A stretch of 64,000 nucleotides of DNA from Flavobacterium araucananum (GCF_002222055.1 NZ_MUGS01000040.1:1-64000); one strand, 5' to 3'; counted from the stretch's first letter, positions 52,917-63,076 are shown. Notes: generated by a model not told the origin, from the sequence alone. Numbers and translations: made by a program.

Positions 52917-53756
52917 TTAATTAATTTCTATTAAAACAGGTAAATGATCTGAGGGATATTTTAAATCTTTCGAATCACTTAAAACTGCATGCTTTTGTAT
53001 TGTGAGACCACTATTTTTAGAGATAAAAATATAATCTATTAATAAGGTTACTGGTTCATTGTGTTTAAAATCGTTAAACGTTCCTGATGGTCCAAAAGGT
53101 TTTTCTTTAGAAACATCTTTGGTATCATCCATTACTTTTTTAATGTTTACAATTTGTTTGGTATCCGGTTCTGAGTTAAAATCTCCCATTAAAAAAGCCG
53201 GATATTTTTTGGTGTTTAATGCTGCAATTTTAGAAAGCACTAATTCTACTCCTTTTACTCTGGCTACTTCGCCCATGTGATCCAGATGCAGGTTAAATAC
53301 CCAAAACAACTTTTTTGTCTTTACGTCTTTAAATAAACCATACGTACAAACTCTGTTGCAGGCTGCATCCCAGCCTCTTGAAACTTTATTGGGTGTTTCT
53401 GACAACCAAAACGTGTTTGATTCCAGTACTTGAAAACGACCTTTTTTATAATAAATCGTACATGCTTCTCCTTTTCCTTCTTCTTCTCTCCCTATTCCAA
53501 ACTTGTTGTAATCCTGAAAAGCTGTTGCTATATCAATAACCTGATTGGGAGTTGCTTCCTGGACTCCAAAAATATCAGGGCTGTAAAATTGAATTTGCGA
53601 AGTAAAAAAATCTTTCCGGTTTGGCCACGCATTTTCTCCATCAGAGGCAACATCTAATCGAATATTGTAGGTCATGATTTTTAAATGCTGACCATAAAAT
53701 GAAGCACTAACAAAAAATAGCAGTACTACTAAAAAAACTGGATTTATCTTTTTCAT
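52917..53756 (-). CDS. Endonuclease/exonuclease/phosphatase family protein, secreted
   Basis: A 279-residue EEP-fold phosphodiesterase/phosphatase. Signal peptide ends SASFYG. Metal and catalytic motifs in order: MTYNIRLD, GVQEATPNQ, FNLHLDHMGEVARV, LMGDFNSEPDT and SDHLPVLI. Such proteins often sit in Bacteroidota polysaccharide loci with unknown substrates; a nuclease or lipid phosphatase role is not shown. It is first in a two-gene unit with bglX. Confidence 0.88.
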   Translation of the reverse strand: MKKINPVFLVVLLFFVSASFYGQHLKIMTYNIRLDVASDGENAWPNRKDFFTSQIQFYSPDIFGVQEATPNQVIDIATAFQDYNKFGIGREEEGKGEACTIYYKKGRFQVLESNTFWLSETPNKVSRGWDAACNRVCTYGLFKDVKTKKLFWVFNLHLDHMGEVARVKGVELVLSKIAALNTKKYPAFLMGDFNSEPDTKQIVNIKKVMDDTKDVSKEKPFGPSGTFNDFKHNEPVTLLIDYIFISKNSGLTIQKHAVLSDSKDLKYPSDHLPVLIEIN

Positions 53757-53825
53757 GTTTAAAAAAATTTAATTCGGTAAAGCTACCATTTCAGTAGCGT
53801 CGCAGAAAAAAATTAACTTTAAAAC

Positions 53826-53859
53826 AATGTTAATTATGTATGCTCCCATAATTAACATT
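53826..53859. repeat. Perfect 13-8-13 inverted repeat
   Basis: AATGTTAATTATG, eight bases (TATGCTCC), CATAATTAACATT. The arms are perfect over 13 bp. It lies 70 bp upstream of the EEP start on the minus strand, so it may be an operator of that promoter. The size equals that of lox-type recombination sites, but no recombinase gene is nearby. As RNA it could also end the T9SS gene transcript weakly. Confidence 0.7.
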
Positions 53860-53975
53860 AGCTATATTAAAAGTACTAATTTAAGGGTTTTTCTTTCAAA
53901 AAATACCTTCAGAACAGGTAAGATTTTTCTTTTTTTTGAACTTACATCGATGTTTTCATTTTGTTTAAAACCTGA

Positions 53976-54033
53976 CTGAATAGTATAAACTTTGGATCTA
54001 CAACTTATTATTTCAACATCGTATACTATTCAG
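53976..54033. repeat. 12-bp inverted repeat after the T9SS protein gene
   Basis: CTGAATAGTATA (53976-53987) and TATACTATTCAG (54022-54033) are perfect complements across 34 bases. It begins 29 bp after the T9SS protein stop codon (minus strand) and is the likeliest end-of-transcript structure, though without a T run. The rest of the 306-bp gap holds the 13-8-13 repeat and nothing else recognisable. Confidence 0.55.
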
Positions 54034-54062
54034 GCAAGTTTAAAAATTTATATGCTACTTAT

Positions 54063-55676
54063 TTATATTTTTATAATGGTATGTGATTCAGAAAAGCTGT
54101 CAAATGTAATGCTCACATAATAGGTTCCGCTTGCAAAAGAGGTCATATTATAGCTATTATATCCTACTCCGTAAAAAACGGTGTTATTTTGCAAAAGTTG
54201 TCCATATTGCCCATAAATTCTAATAACTTTTGGACTGGATGTTTGTGGTGCAACACTTGGATTTATTAAACTTATATCAAAATAAGATGATACGGGATTG
54301 GGTGATACTTTAAAATAAGCTGTTGGAGGATTTCCCGGATTAGTTGGAGTAGTTGTTCCATCAGTCCAATTGTAAGTTCTCCAATTTCCCCAACCACAAG
54401 AATTTCTTACTCTTACTCTAAATTTTGCCGGATTGTCTGTAGGATTTGCGCCTGTCAGGTAAATACTTCCTTGTGTTCCTGTAGCAGTCGCGCTATTATA
54501 GAGTCCGTTATTTAAGAAATAAAAATTTCCTGAAATTTTGTCCCATTCCCAATCTGAACTTACAGGAACGTAACTACCAACTGGTGCAGACAGGTTGTAA
54601 ATTAAATAATTATTGTTTGCCGGATTATTCAACGCACAAGGAGCACTTTCTGTTGGGCAGGAATAATTATCAATAAGTGGCATTGGAGCCCCTACTGTAA
54701 CTACTTTTGTTTTTGTGACTGTTTGTCCGCATGGATTTGTTATGAGGGCACTTAATGTAAAAATACCCTGAGTCAACGAGGTAACGGTTACTTGCGAATT
54801 TGATGGTGAACTAATAGTGCCAATTGAAGAGTTTGAAATGCTCCATGCAACTGTATTTCCTGCACCGGCATCGATTGAAAATATTGATGCTGTAGGATAG
54901 GTACAATAGGAACTGATCCCGCCAATTGTTGCGGTACTTGTAAAAGGCGCAAGACTTACTATTGAACTTCCTGCACTATAATCTACACCGGCTAATTTTG
55001 CCTGAACTGTAATATTTCCGGGAGGATAACTCACCGGTGTTAATGTATAACTATTTGATGCCGTTTGATAAGTACCGGCAGCAACATTCCATCCAGAACC
55101 AATAATCCACGAATAAACAAGTGTGCCGGGCGAATTATATACATTTGTTACATAAAAAGTGGTTGATATTGTCGAATTACAAGGCACACCAAGTAATGAT
55201 GGTGCTAATTTAAACTCAGGAGTTGCATTTCTTTTTACTTGATAACTACAAGAAGTATAGCCAGCACCGCCACTACTCGTGTATGTCACAAATAATAATC
55301 CTCCTGTAGGATCAAAATCAGACGGAACCACATTAAGACTTGCTGAAACGGTCACTACAGAAGTCGTAACATTTGTTGGCCAACTACCTGACGGAATAGC
55401 AATTGTTTGTTTCAATACGGCATTTGATCCGGCATTTTTCTTGATATAAACATAAACGTTACCATCTCCGGTTACAAGTGCATCTGGTTTTGATAATGTC
55501 ACTCCAAAATTGATTGATGTAGAGGTACTGGCCCCTAAATCTATAAGACCACAACCACCAACATTAACACCTGGCGACCCACTATTGTTATATTGTAAAC
55601 TTTGTGGTGTAACAGTAACCTGGCTATAAACAGCGAAGCTTAATAATAACGTAAATAATAGTATAATTCTTTTCAT
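54063..55676 (-). CDS. T9SS-secreted protein with Ig-like domains in the PUL
   Basis: A 537-residue exported protein. Signal peptide MKRIILLFTLLLSFAVYS. Residues 20-330 are Ser/Thr/Gly-rich beta domains of immunoglobulin/PKD type (e.g. GNTVAWSISNSSIGTISSPS, FTLSALITNPCGQTVTKTK). The last 80 residues form a type A C-terminal sorting domain: YFKVSPNPVSSYFDISL, then IRIYGQYGQLL and GTYYVSITF. It is sent to the surface or outside through the type IX system. It lies among glycoside hydrolases, so glycan binding is a fair guess. Confidence 0.85.
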   Translation of the reverse strand: MKRIILLFTLLLSFAVYSQVTVTPQSLQYNNSGSPGVNVGGCGLIDLGASTSTSINFGVTLSKPDALVTGDGNVYVYIKKNAGSNAVLKQTIAIPSGSWPTNVTTSVVTVSASLNVVPSDFDPTGGLLFVTYTSSGGAGYTSCSYQVKRNATPEFKLAPSLLGVPCNSTISTTFYVTNVYNSPGTLVYSWIIGSGWNVAAGTYQTASNSYTLTPVSYPPGNITVQAKLAGVDYSAGSSIVSLAPFTSTATIGGISSYCTYPTASIFSIDAGAGNTVAWSISNSSIGTISSPSNSQVTVTSLTQGIFTLSALITNPCGQTVTKTKVVTVGAPMPLIDNYSCPTESAPCALNNPANNNYLIYNLSAPVGSYVPVSSDWEWDKISGNFYFLNNGLYNSATATGTQGSIYLTGANPTDNPAKFRVRVRNSCGWGNWRTYNWTDGTTTPTNPGNPPTAYFKVSPNPVSSYFDISLINPSVAPQTSSPKVIRIYGQYGQLLQNNTVFYGVGYNSYNMTSFASGTYYVSITFDSFSESHTIIKI

Positions 55677-55962
55677 AATTTGTAATAGTTTATTAGTGAT
55701 TAATAGGGTTCATTACTCATTCAAAATCTTATAAAACATTAAAATATCAGAATTAATTACACTTATTTTTTTGGCGGCTTATAGATTTTACGATTCCATT
55801 CTATTACTTGATAACATCTTCTTTTTTCCATAATTTTTCTTTTTTTGTGGTTATTAAATCATGATTGTATGTATGCTCAATTAGTTTGAAATTATATTGC
55901 TATGCGTCCTTAATAATTCTATTTGCTTAAAAAGCATACAGAAATTACTTTTCTGTTATACC

Positions 55963-57705
55963 TTACTTTTTACTTCCCGAAAAATCTAAGTAATTCAAAT
56001 TGAATCCTCCTTTTTCAAAAAACACTTTAATTTTATTTGTTCCTGCATTTAGTTCTATTCCGGACAAAACAATCGTTTTCCATTTCGTATTTCCTCCTGT
56101 TACCGGAAGTGTGATTGTTGTTGATTTCTTTCCGTTTTCTGTTTCCAGATAAAGTTTACCTTCTAAATTCTCGCTTGAATATCGGATTGCTACATTGTAC
56201 GTTTTTTGTTTGATAACATTGGCTGTAAACTGCAACCATTCTCCATCTTCGATAAACGAAACCTGATAACCATTTGATCCCGTATCTTTGCAGGGCAAAA
56301 TATCGACACCATCATTTCGCATCGTATTTCCTTTATTCCACTCTTCAAATTTTCCGGTTTCTACTCTGTAATTTATAAAATCTTTATCGAGATAAGCCGC
56401 TCCGTTTGTTCCTAAATCATATTGAGTTGCGGCAATTTTACCGGGAATCAAATGTTTTTTGTACGGTTTTGTATCATTTGTTTGTACTTGTCTGAACATC
56501 GCATCAATTACATCCGGTTTTACGGTCAGGTTTTCCATTTTATAATTATCCGCCATTTTCATTAAGGCCTTTTTCGCAAAATCAGCCGTTGGCTTTTGAC
56601 CGCCGTCTTTCCAGTATTTTAATAAAACATCGTATTCCGGAATTTTGGTTACTGAGGTTACTCCTGCAATATTTTCGATTTTTTTCATGGGCCAGAAAGC
56701 CCATCCTATATTGTTGCTTTCTACTAAAGTTAAGGCATCTTTAAACCAAACATTCGAGTTTTCTCCACTTTCTCCCAACCAAATCGGTACGTTGTATTTA
56801 GTTCTGTAATCCAGCATTTTCTGGATCGATTCTTTGGTATTGTAGTTCCAGTACTTATGAAAACTCAATGCCATATTTTCATCCCATAGCGGGAAAATTC
56901 CGTTGTAGTTATTTCCCCAGCAATTTCCTTCAATAAAAATTAAATGGTTGGTATCGACTTCGCGAATCGCTTTTGTAACCTGTACCATTAATGCTCTCAA
57001 AGGTCCGTTTGAGTTTTCGTCGCAACCGTTTTTATTGGTTCCTGTAAAATTCCAGTTGGGTTCATTTATAATATCGTAAGCTCCAATCCATGGATTATCT
57101 CTATATCGGGAAGCCAGTTTTTGCCATAAGGCAATCATTTTTTTCTGATTGGCTTCGCTTTCCCAAAGCGATGGTTTTGTGGTATCGTAGTCTGAGATCG
57201 CAGCATCATTTCCTTGTCCGCCCGGAGCAGCGTGAAGGTCCAGAATAAGATACATTTTATTCTCGGCACACCATTTTACTAAGTTATCCGTTATGGTAAA
57301 ACCTTCTTCTATCCAGGTAATTTCACCGTTTTTTTCTTCCTGGATCGATGGCGTATACAAATTATAATGCATTGGTAAACGGATCGAATTAAAACCCCAG
57401 GCTGCCAGCGAATCTACATCTCGTTTTGTGATTCCGTTTGCCTTATAAGCAGCATAAAACTCTTTGGTTCCCTGTTCGCCTGCAACTTCCTGTATTTTTT
57501 GTTTGATAACATATTGAGGACTTGCAAAGGGCTGTGTTTGCAGCATATATCCTTCCTGCACCATCCAGCCACCTACACCAAGACCTCTTAATATTATATT
57601 TTTTCCGTTGCCATCTACAATATTCTGTCCGTCCCTGTGCAGGAATCCTTGTCCAAAAGCGGTAATCGAAAGTAATAATTGTAATGTGATAAGTATTTTT
57701 TTCAT
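55963..57705 (-). CDS. GH5 glucanase with C-terminal CBM6-like domain
   Basis: A 580-residue secreted enzyme (signal peptide to TAFG). Residues 25-350 are a GH5 TIM barrel with acid/base Glu215 in YDIINEPNW and nucleophile Glu312 in IWLGESGEN. LHAAPGGQGND and the RGLGVGGWM start resemble exo-beta-glucanase-like members. Residues about 440-580 form a CBM6-like sandwich (SFIEDGEWLQFTANV, FNLNYLDFSG). Expected to cut a beta-glucan. It lies 79 bp from the GH3 gene. Confidence 0.9.
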   Translation of the reverse strand: MKKILITLQLLLSITAFGQGFLHRDGQNIVDGNGKNIILRGLGVGGWMVQEGYMLQTQPFASPQYVIKQKIQEVAGEQGTKEFYAAYKANGITKRDVDSLAAWGFNSIRLPMHYNLYTPSIQEEKNGEITWIEEGFTITDNLVKWCAENKMYLILDLHAAPGGQGNDAAISDYDTTKPSLWESEANQKKMIALWQKLASRYRDNPWIGAYDIINEPNWNFTGTNKNGCDENSNGPLRALMVQVTKAIREVDTNHLIFIEGNCWGNNYNGIFPLWDENMALSFHKYWNYNTKESIQKMLDYRTKYNVPIWLGESGENSNVWFKDALTLVESNNIGWAFWPMKKIENIAGVTSVTKIPEYDVLLKYWKDGGQKPTADFAKKALMKMADNYKMENLTVKPDVIDAMFRQVQTNDTKPYKKHLIPGKIAATQYDLGTNGAAYLDKDFINYRVETGKFEEWNKGNTMRNDGVDILPCKDTGSNGYQVSFIEDGEWLQFTANVIKQKTYNVAIRYSSENLEGKLYLETENGKKSTTITLPVTGGNTKWKTIVLSGIELNAGTNKIKVFFEKGGFNLNYLDFSGSKK

Positions 57706-57740
57706 GCTATTTCGACATCTTTAATTTTTTAAAGCATAAT

Positions 57741-57769
57741 ACCCACAAGGTTTTTTAATCCTTGCAGGT
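57741..57769. repeat. ACCCACAAGG palindrome between GH5 and GH3
   Basis: ACCCACAAGG and CCTTGCAGGT pair with two mismatches around a T-rich loop. It fits a dispersed unit of Flavobacterium genomes and may attenuate read-through from GH3 into GH5. Confidence 0.45.
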
Positions 57770-57783
57770 ATATAGATTATTTC

Positions 57784-60051
57784 TTATTTTAATTGAAAAT
57801 CCTTTTTTTGATTGGCAATTTGAATAGTAAAGCTTCCTTTTTCAGAAATCCATTTCAAATCTTCATTTACAAATTGCAGGTCTTTTTGATTCAAAGTAAA
57901 TTGTACCGTTTTGGTTTCTCCAGGATTCAGGCTTATTTTTTCGAATCTTTTCAGCGCTTTTACTTCCGGTGTAATACTTGCCACGTTGTCTGACAAATAA
58001 AGCAATACGGCTTCTTTTCCTGCTTTTGATCCTGAATTTGTAACGTCTACAGTTACGTTGATGTCATCTGTAGCAATGATTTCCGATTTGTCAATTTTTA
58101 GATTTGAATAGGCAAAAGTGGTATATGACAATCCTGTTCCAAACTCAAATTGGGGCGAATAACTTTTCTCGTATTTGGCATCGCTGTTTTGTTCTCCTTC
58201 AGAAATACTTTCGGTATATTTTCTATTGTATTTTTCTAGCGAATTAGGATATTTTGGATAGTTGTAAGGCAATCTACCGCTTGGGTTTACGTCTCCGTAT
58301 AAAATATCTACCAATGCTCTTGCTCCTTCGTTTCCGGGAAGATAACATTGGACTACAGCACTCATTTTATCTTCAAAATCACTTATCAATCTTGGTCTTC
58401 CTTCGTTTAACACTAAGACTATTGGTTTGTTTAATTTTGATAAGGCCTGCGCTAATTTTACCTGCGAAGGGCTTATGTAAAGATTGCTGATATCACCCGG
58501 AGTTTCTGTATAATTTTTCTCTCCTAAACACAAAACAATTTTCGAAGCGGTTTTGGCTAGTTCTACTGCTTTATCAATTTCGGCATCATCTTCTTTTTCA
58601 AGATCTGCACCTTGTGTATAGAGCACATTTTCTTTCCCTAATTTATTTTGAAAGGCTTCTAAAATGGTAAATTTATCCGCCGCATAAGTATCAGAGTTTT
58701 CGCCTTGCCAATTATAAGACCAACCTCCGTTAAGGTATTTCATGCTATTGGCTGTTGCTCCTGTAACCAGTATTTTTTCGTTTTTGTTTAATGGTAAGAC
58801 GGCTGCATTATTTTTTAGCAAAGTAATCGATTCCGCAGCTGTATTATAGGCTTCCTGAATGTGCTCAGGCGATCCAAATTTTGGATAATCTTTTAGATTC
58901 GCAACTGAATTTTCGAATAAATTCAGTTCATATTTCATTTTTAATATTCTGGTAACTGCGTCGTCTATTCTTGAAATTGGTACTTCGCCTTTTTTTACTA
59001 AATCGACAAGATCTGTATAAAAAGAAAATTCTTCAGGAACCATACTCATATCAATTCCTGCCATAACTGCGATACGAACTGCATCACGTTTCGACTCGGC
59101 AACTTTATGTCTGGTATACAAGTAGATAATATCTTTCCAGTCTGTGACTACCACGCCCTGAAAACCTAATTCTTTTTTAAGAATGTCTGTAATCAAATGT
59201 TTACTGGAATGCACCGGAGTTCCGTTTATTTCTCCGGAACTTACCATAACACTTTTTGCACCTGCACTAATCGCAGCCTGATAAATGGTGAGATCGTATT
59301 GTCTTAAAAGCCTTTCGGGAATAATACTTGGTGTTCTGTCTTTTCCTGTAGTAGTGCTGCCATAACCTATGTAATGTTTCATACAGGAGGCAACGCTATA
59401 TTTTGAGCCAACATTGTTATTTCCTTCAAAACCGTCTACCAGCGCCACTGCCATTCTTGAAGACAAATAAGCATCTTCTCCAAAGGATTCCCACATTCTT
59501 GACCATGCAGGGTTTCTCGGAAAATCTAAATCCGGCGAAAAAACCCATGGAATTGAGGAGGCCCTTGTTTCATAGGCAGATATTTGGGCACCACGTTTGA
59601 CCAAATCAGTATTAAAAGTCGCTGCCAAACCTATTTGTTGCGGGAACAAAGTGGCTCCGGCGGTATAACTTGCACCATGAATGGCATCGATACCATATAA
59701 AACAGGAATTTTAAGTCGGCTTTTATTCGCTTCGTTTGATATTGCTGTTAGCGTTTCCTGCCATCTTTTTAAGGTTGGAGCACCCGGATTTGGCACATTC
59801 AAAATAGACCCAATATGATAATCCTGAATTCCTTGTTTGAGCTTTGCAGCATCAAAATAACCTGGTTTTGCAGGATCCTCAAATATAGTAACGGTGATCT
59901 GAGTCATTTGACCTACTTTTTCTTCAAGGGTCATTTTAGACAATAATTCAGAAACTTTTGCGTCAATATCTGACTTTATATTTTTTGCTCCCTGACTCCA
60001 TGCTGCTCCACAAATCAATAGGGCGAGCACTAGCAATGTATTGTTTTTCAT
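57784..60051 (-). CDS. Beta-glucosidase, GH3, second copy
   Basis: A 755-residue secreted GH3 enzyme, paralogous to the one at 50.7-52.9 kb but clearly different in sequence. Signal peptide MKNNTLLVLALLICGAAWS. The nucleophile is Asp304 in GVVVTDWKDI; the standard SDW is TDW here. The alpha/beta sandwich and Fn3-like domain follow. It sits 36 bp downstream of a GH30 gene, so it is likely in the same transcript. It may prefer other linkages than its paralogue. Confidence 0.94.
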   Translation of the reverse strand: MKNNTLLVLALLICGAAWSQGAKNIKSDIDAKVSELLSKMTLEEKVGQMTQITVTIFEDPAKPGYFDAAKLKQGIQDYHIGSILNVPNPGAPTLKRWQETLTAISNEANKSRLKIPVLYGIDAIHGASYTAGATLFPQQIGLAATFNTDLVKRGAQISAYETRASSIPWVFSPDLDFPRNPAWSRMWESFGEDAYLSSRMAVALVDGFEGNNNVGSKYSVASCMKHYIGYGSTTTGKDRTPSIIPERLLRQYDLTIYQAAISAGAKSVMVSSGEINGTPVHSSKHLITDILKKELGFQGVVVTDWKDIIYLYTRHKVAESKRDAVRIAVMAGIDMSMVPEEFSFYTDLVDLVKKGEVPISRIDDAVTRILKMKYELNLFENSVANLKDYPKFGSPEHIQEAYNTAAESITLLKNNAAVLPLNKNEKILVTGATANSMKYLNGGWSYNWQGENSDTYAADKFTILEAFQNKLGKENVLYTQGADLEKEDDAEIDKAVELAKTASKIVLCLGEKNYTETPGDISNLYISPSQVKLAQALSKLNKPIVLVLNEGRPRLISDFEDKMSAVVQCYLPGNEGARALVDILYGDVNPSGRLPYNYPKYPNSLEKYNRKYTESISEGEQNSDAKYEKSYSPQFEFGTGLSYTTFAYSNLKIDKSEIIATDDINVTVDVTNSGSKAGKEAVLLYLSDNVASITPEVKALKRFEKISLNPGETKTVQFTLNQKDLQFVNEDLKWISEKGSFTIQIANQKKDFQLK

Positions 60052-60087
60052 TTGAAACTTTTAAATTAATATTTCATAATTAAAATT

Positions 60088-61548
60088 CTAGTATTCCAGC
60101 GTTTGCATTGCATGTGCCGGTATAGTAATGGTTGTTTTTAGAGAATTATTTACTAAACTGTAAACAATTTCTTTATTGGTTGAATTCATGATAACGGTTA
60201 CAATTTTTCCATCTGTATTCTTAAACGAGGTACTTAGCAAACTTTTATCACTTAGGTTTGATTCGATTCTTTTTGCATTTGGTCTGATAAATTTTGACAA
60301 ATGCCCAATATAATAATACATTGGTGTATAAATTAATTCATCTTTTGAAAGGTCTCCGTGAAGGGGTGCAAAACAAAAATTGCCTACATGATTTGGACCG
60401 CCATTTTGATCTAACAGAATATTCCAATCTGTCCAGGCAACGGTTCCGTTATTAAAATCATTAATCATATTAAGCCCGTATCGTTCTGCATTGCCCCAAA
60501 ACTGGAATTTTGTAGCATCAAATTTTTCAATACAACCTTCGGTAAAAATTAAGTTTTTGTTTGGAAATGCTTTATATACCTCGGCAACTGATTCGAATTT
60601 TGGTGTTCCGCCATTCCAGGTTTCATACCAGTGAAATCCAATTCCCCACGCATATTTTGAAACCTCAGGATCAGAGAAAACAAGATTGGCTCTTTTTACC
60701 AACATATCTCCACGGTTATGATCCCAGATAATTATTTTTTTATCACCCAGATTTTCCTTTTCTAAAGTTGGTCCCAGAAAATTTTTCAGAAAATCCCGTT
60801 CTGCCTCAGGAGTATAAATACAGGATTCCCATCTCTGGCTTGCCATTGGCTCGTTTTGAATGGTTAATCCCCAAACTGGGATTCCTTCTTTTTCGTATGC
60901 TTTTATAAATTTTGCATAATAATTTGCCCAGGATTGCGCAAATTCAGGCAATAAAACGCCGCCGTGCAAAATATCGTTATTATCTTTCATGAAAGCTGGG
61001 GGACTCCATGGGCTAACAAATAAAGTTAATTTCCCGCCGGCTGTTTCCATTGCTTTTTTGATTAATGGAATTCTATATTTTCTGTCGTGATCGATATTAA
61101 AGGTTTTCAGCTCTTTGTCTCCTTCCTGAATATAGGTGTAACTCTCACTGCTAAAATCGCAACTGTGTATGTTTGTTCTGGCAAGAGAATATCCTATTCC
61201 TTTGTCTTTGTCATAATATGCAGTAAGAAATTCTTGTTGTTTTTTTGGAGACAGTTTGGCAAAAACTTCAGCACTTGCATCTGTAATTGCACCACCAATA
61301 CCCAAAAATGTCTGAAATGTTTTTGAAGGATCTATAGAGATTGAGACTGCTGAATTTGTTTGTTGGGAACGTGAGATTAGATCATTAGACAATGATAATC
61401 TTAACTTGGTGTTTTCTGCAGTAGTATAAACGTTGATTTTTGAATTTGTTTTGGATTTCCCACTACCTGATTGCGCCACAACCTTTGATAAACAACTTAA
61501 TTGCAGTATTAATATTGGAATTATTAAAATTTTATGGGTTGATTTCAT
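60088..61548 (-). CDS. GH30 beta-glucanase, copy 1
   Basis: A 486-residue GH30 enzyme (glucosylceramidase/endo-beta-1,6-glucanase clan). Acid/base Glu233 in IQNEPMASQRWESC and nucleophile Glu337 in LIFTEGCIEKF. Family words GIGGAITDASAEVF and SPWSPPAFMK are intact. The signal peptide ends VVA before QSGSG. It is a tandem paralogue of the next gene upstream, same length, similar throughout. A strong terminator separates the two. Confidence 0.94.
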   Translation of the reverse strand: MKSTHKILIIPILILQLSCLSKVVAQSGSGKSKTNSKINVYTTAENTKLRLSLSNDLISRSQQTNSAVSISIDPSKTFQTFLGIGGAITDASAEVFAKLSPKKQQEFLTAYYDKDKGIGYSLARTNIHSCDFSSESYTYIQEGDKELKTFNIDHDRKYRIPLIKKAMETAGGKLTLFVSPWSPPAFMKDNNDILHGGVLLPEFAQSWANYYAKFIKAYEKEGIPVWGLTIQNEPMASQRWESCIYTPEAERDFLKNFLGPTLEKENLGDKKIIIWDHNRGDMLVKRANLVFSDPEVSKYAWGIGFHWYETWNGGTPKFESVAEVYKAFPNKNLIFTEGCIEKFDATKFQFWGNAERYGLNMINDFNNGTVAWTDWNILLDQNGGPNHVGNFCFAPLHGDLSKDELIYTPMYYYIGHLSKFIRPNAKRIESNLSDKSLLSTSFKNTDGKIVTVIMNSTNKEIVYSLVNNSLKTTITIPAHAMQTLEY

Positions 61549-61566
61549 TGTATATTAGATGCTATT

Positions 61567-61598
61567 AAAAAAAATAAGGGCTAAATAAATAGCCCTTA
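61567..61598 (-). terminator. Strong terminator between the tandem GH30 genes
   Basis: On the minus strand: TAAGGGCTA, a 6-nt loop, TAGCCCTTA, then eight T. It lies 18 bp after the stop codon of copy 2 and about 20 bp before the start codon of copy 1, so it would cut PUL transcripts inside the operon. Confidence 0.85.
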
Positions 61599-61615
61599 AC
61601 TACTAAAAAAATAAA

Positions 61616-63076
61616 TTAATACACTAAGGTTTGTATTGCGTGCGCTGGTATTTTTACCACTGTTTTTTCTGTCGCTACTATTAAATTATAGGTGATTTCA
61701 TTATCTGTATGATTCATTACTACGGTAGACATCTTGCCATCGGTGTTTAAGAATGATGTGCTTTGCAAATAGCTTCGGCTAACTGCTGTACTTACCCGAA
61801 CGGCATTTGGACGAATGAATTTTGAAAAATGTCCGATATAATAATACGAAGGCGTATATATTAATTCTCCTGTTGTTGTATCTGCGTGTATTGGGGCAAA
61901 GCAAAAATTGCCTACATGATTTGGACCTCCGTATTGGTCTAAAAGAATGTTCCAATCTGTCCAGCCCACTGTTCCGTTATTAAAATCGTTGATCATTGAA
62001 GTTCCGTATCTCTCGGCATTTGGCCAAAATTGATATCTTGCTGCATCAAATTTTTCTACACATCCTTCTGTAAACATTAATTTTTTGTCCGGATAGGCTT
62101 CATGAACTCTGGCAACATTTTCGAACAAGGGCTGTGCTCCTGTCCAGGTTTCATACCAGTGAAATCCAATTCCCCACACATATTTTGATGCTTCAGGATC
62201 TGAGAATATTACATTGGCTCTTTGTACCATTAAATCACGATTATGATCCCAGGCAATGATTTTTATTCTTTCCAGACCTTCTTTTTTAAGTGTTGGTCCT
62301 AAATAATTTTTCAAAAAATCTCTTTCGGCTTCGGCAGTATACAAACAAGATTCCCAGGTTTGTGTTGCCATTGGCTCATTTTGTACTGAGGTTCCCCAAA
62401 TCGGGATTCCTTCTTTTTCGTAAGCTTTGATAAATTTTGCATAAAAATTTGCCCATGGCTGATAAAATTCAGGAAGCAGAGTCCCTCCTTTTAATACATT
62501 TTTATTGCTTTTCATAAAAGCGTTTGGCGACCATGGTGTTGCATAGGTTACTAATTTTCCTCCGGCTGTTTTGATCGCTTGTTTTATTAAAGGAATACGA
62601 TATTGCCTATCATGTTCAATAGAAAAAGTTTTTAAATCCTTATCGCCTTCTTCTATATAAGAATAGCTTGCACTACTAAAATCTGAACTCTGTATGGTTG
62701 TTCTTAGTAGGGTGTAGCCAATTCCTTTTTGAGCATCGTAATAAGCATTTAAAAATTCCTGCTGTTTGTCTTTTGATAGTTTCGCAAAAATTTCGGCACT
62801 TGCATCTGTAATAGCACCACCGATCCCCATAAAAGTCTGAAACTTTTTTGACGGCTCAACAAAAACCGAAATTTCGGTTTCAACGGGTTGTTTTGATGTT
62901 GTAAAAGATAAATTATCTGTAGGGGTTAACCTTAATTTTGTATTATCAGCAGTAGTATATACTGTGATCTTTTTGTTGTTTGTGGTAAATACTTGTTGGT
63001 TTTTTTGGTTTTTCTGCTGTGCAAAAACAGCCAGAGAAAAACATAAACAGGTAATAATAAAGCCGTTTTTTTTCAT
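61616..63076 (-). CDS. GH30 beta-glucanase, copy 2
   Basis: A 486-residue GH30 enzyme, paralogue of copy 1. Signal peptide ends AVFA before QQKNQ. Acid/base Glu234 in VQNEPMATQTWESC, nucleophile Glu337 in LMFTEGCVEKF. The aglycone-side segment differs from copy 1 (IQSSDFSS against IHSCDFSS; TYATPWSPNAFMK against LFVSPWSPPAFMK), a hint of different specificity. It is the first enzyme gene after susD. Confidence 0.94.
   Translation of the reverse strand: MKKNGFIITCLCFSLAVFAQQKNQKNQQVFTTNNKKITVYTTADNTKLRLTPTDNLSFTTSKQPVETEISVFVEPSKKFQTFMGIGGAITDASAEIFAKLSKDKQQEFLNAYYDAQKGIGYTLLRTTIQSSDFSSASYSYIEEGDKDLKTFSIEHDRQYRIPLIKQAIKTAGGKLVTYATPWSPNAFMKSNKNVLKGGTLLPEFYQPWANFYAKFIKAYEKEGIPIWGTSVQNEPMATQTWESCLYTAEAERDFLKNYLGPTLKKEGLERIKIIAWDHNRDLMVQRANVIFSDPEASKYVWGIGFHWYETWTGAQPLFENVARVHEAYPDKKLMFTEGCVEKFDAARYQFWPNAERYGTSMINDFNNGTVGWTDWNILLDQYGGPNHVGNFCFAPIHADTTTGELIYTPSYYYIGHFSKFIRPNAVRVSTAVSRSYLQSTSFLNTDGKMSTVVMNHTDNEITYNLIVATEKTVVKIPAHAIQTLVY

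Noticed and set aside
53826..53859. A functional lox/dif site
   Set aside because: Only the geometry fits; sequence differs from known sites and no recombinase is nearby. Kept as an inverted repeat only.
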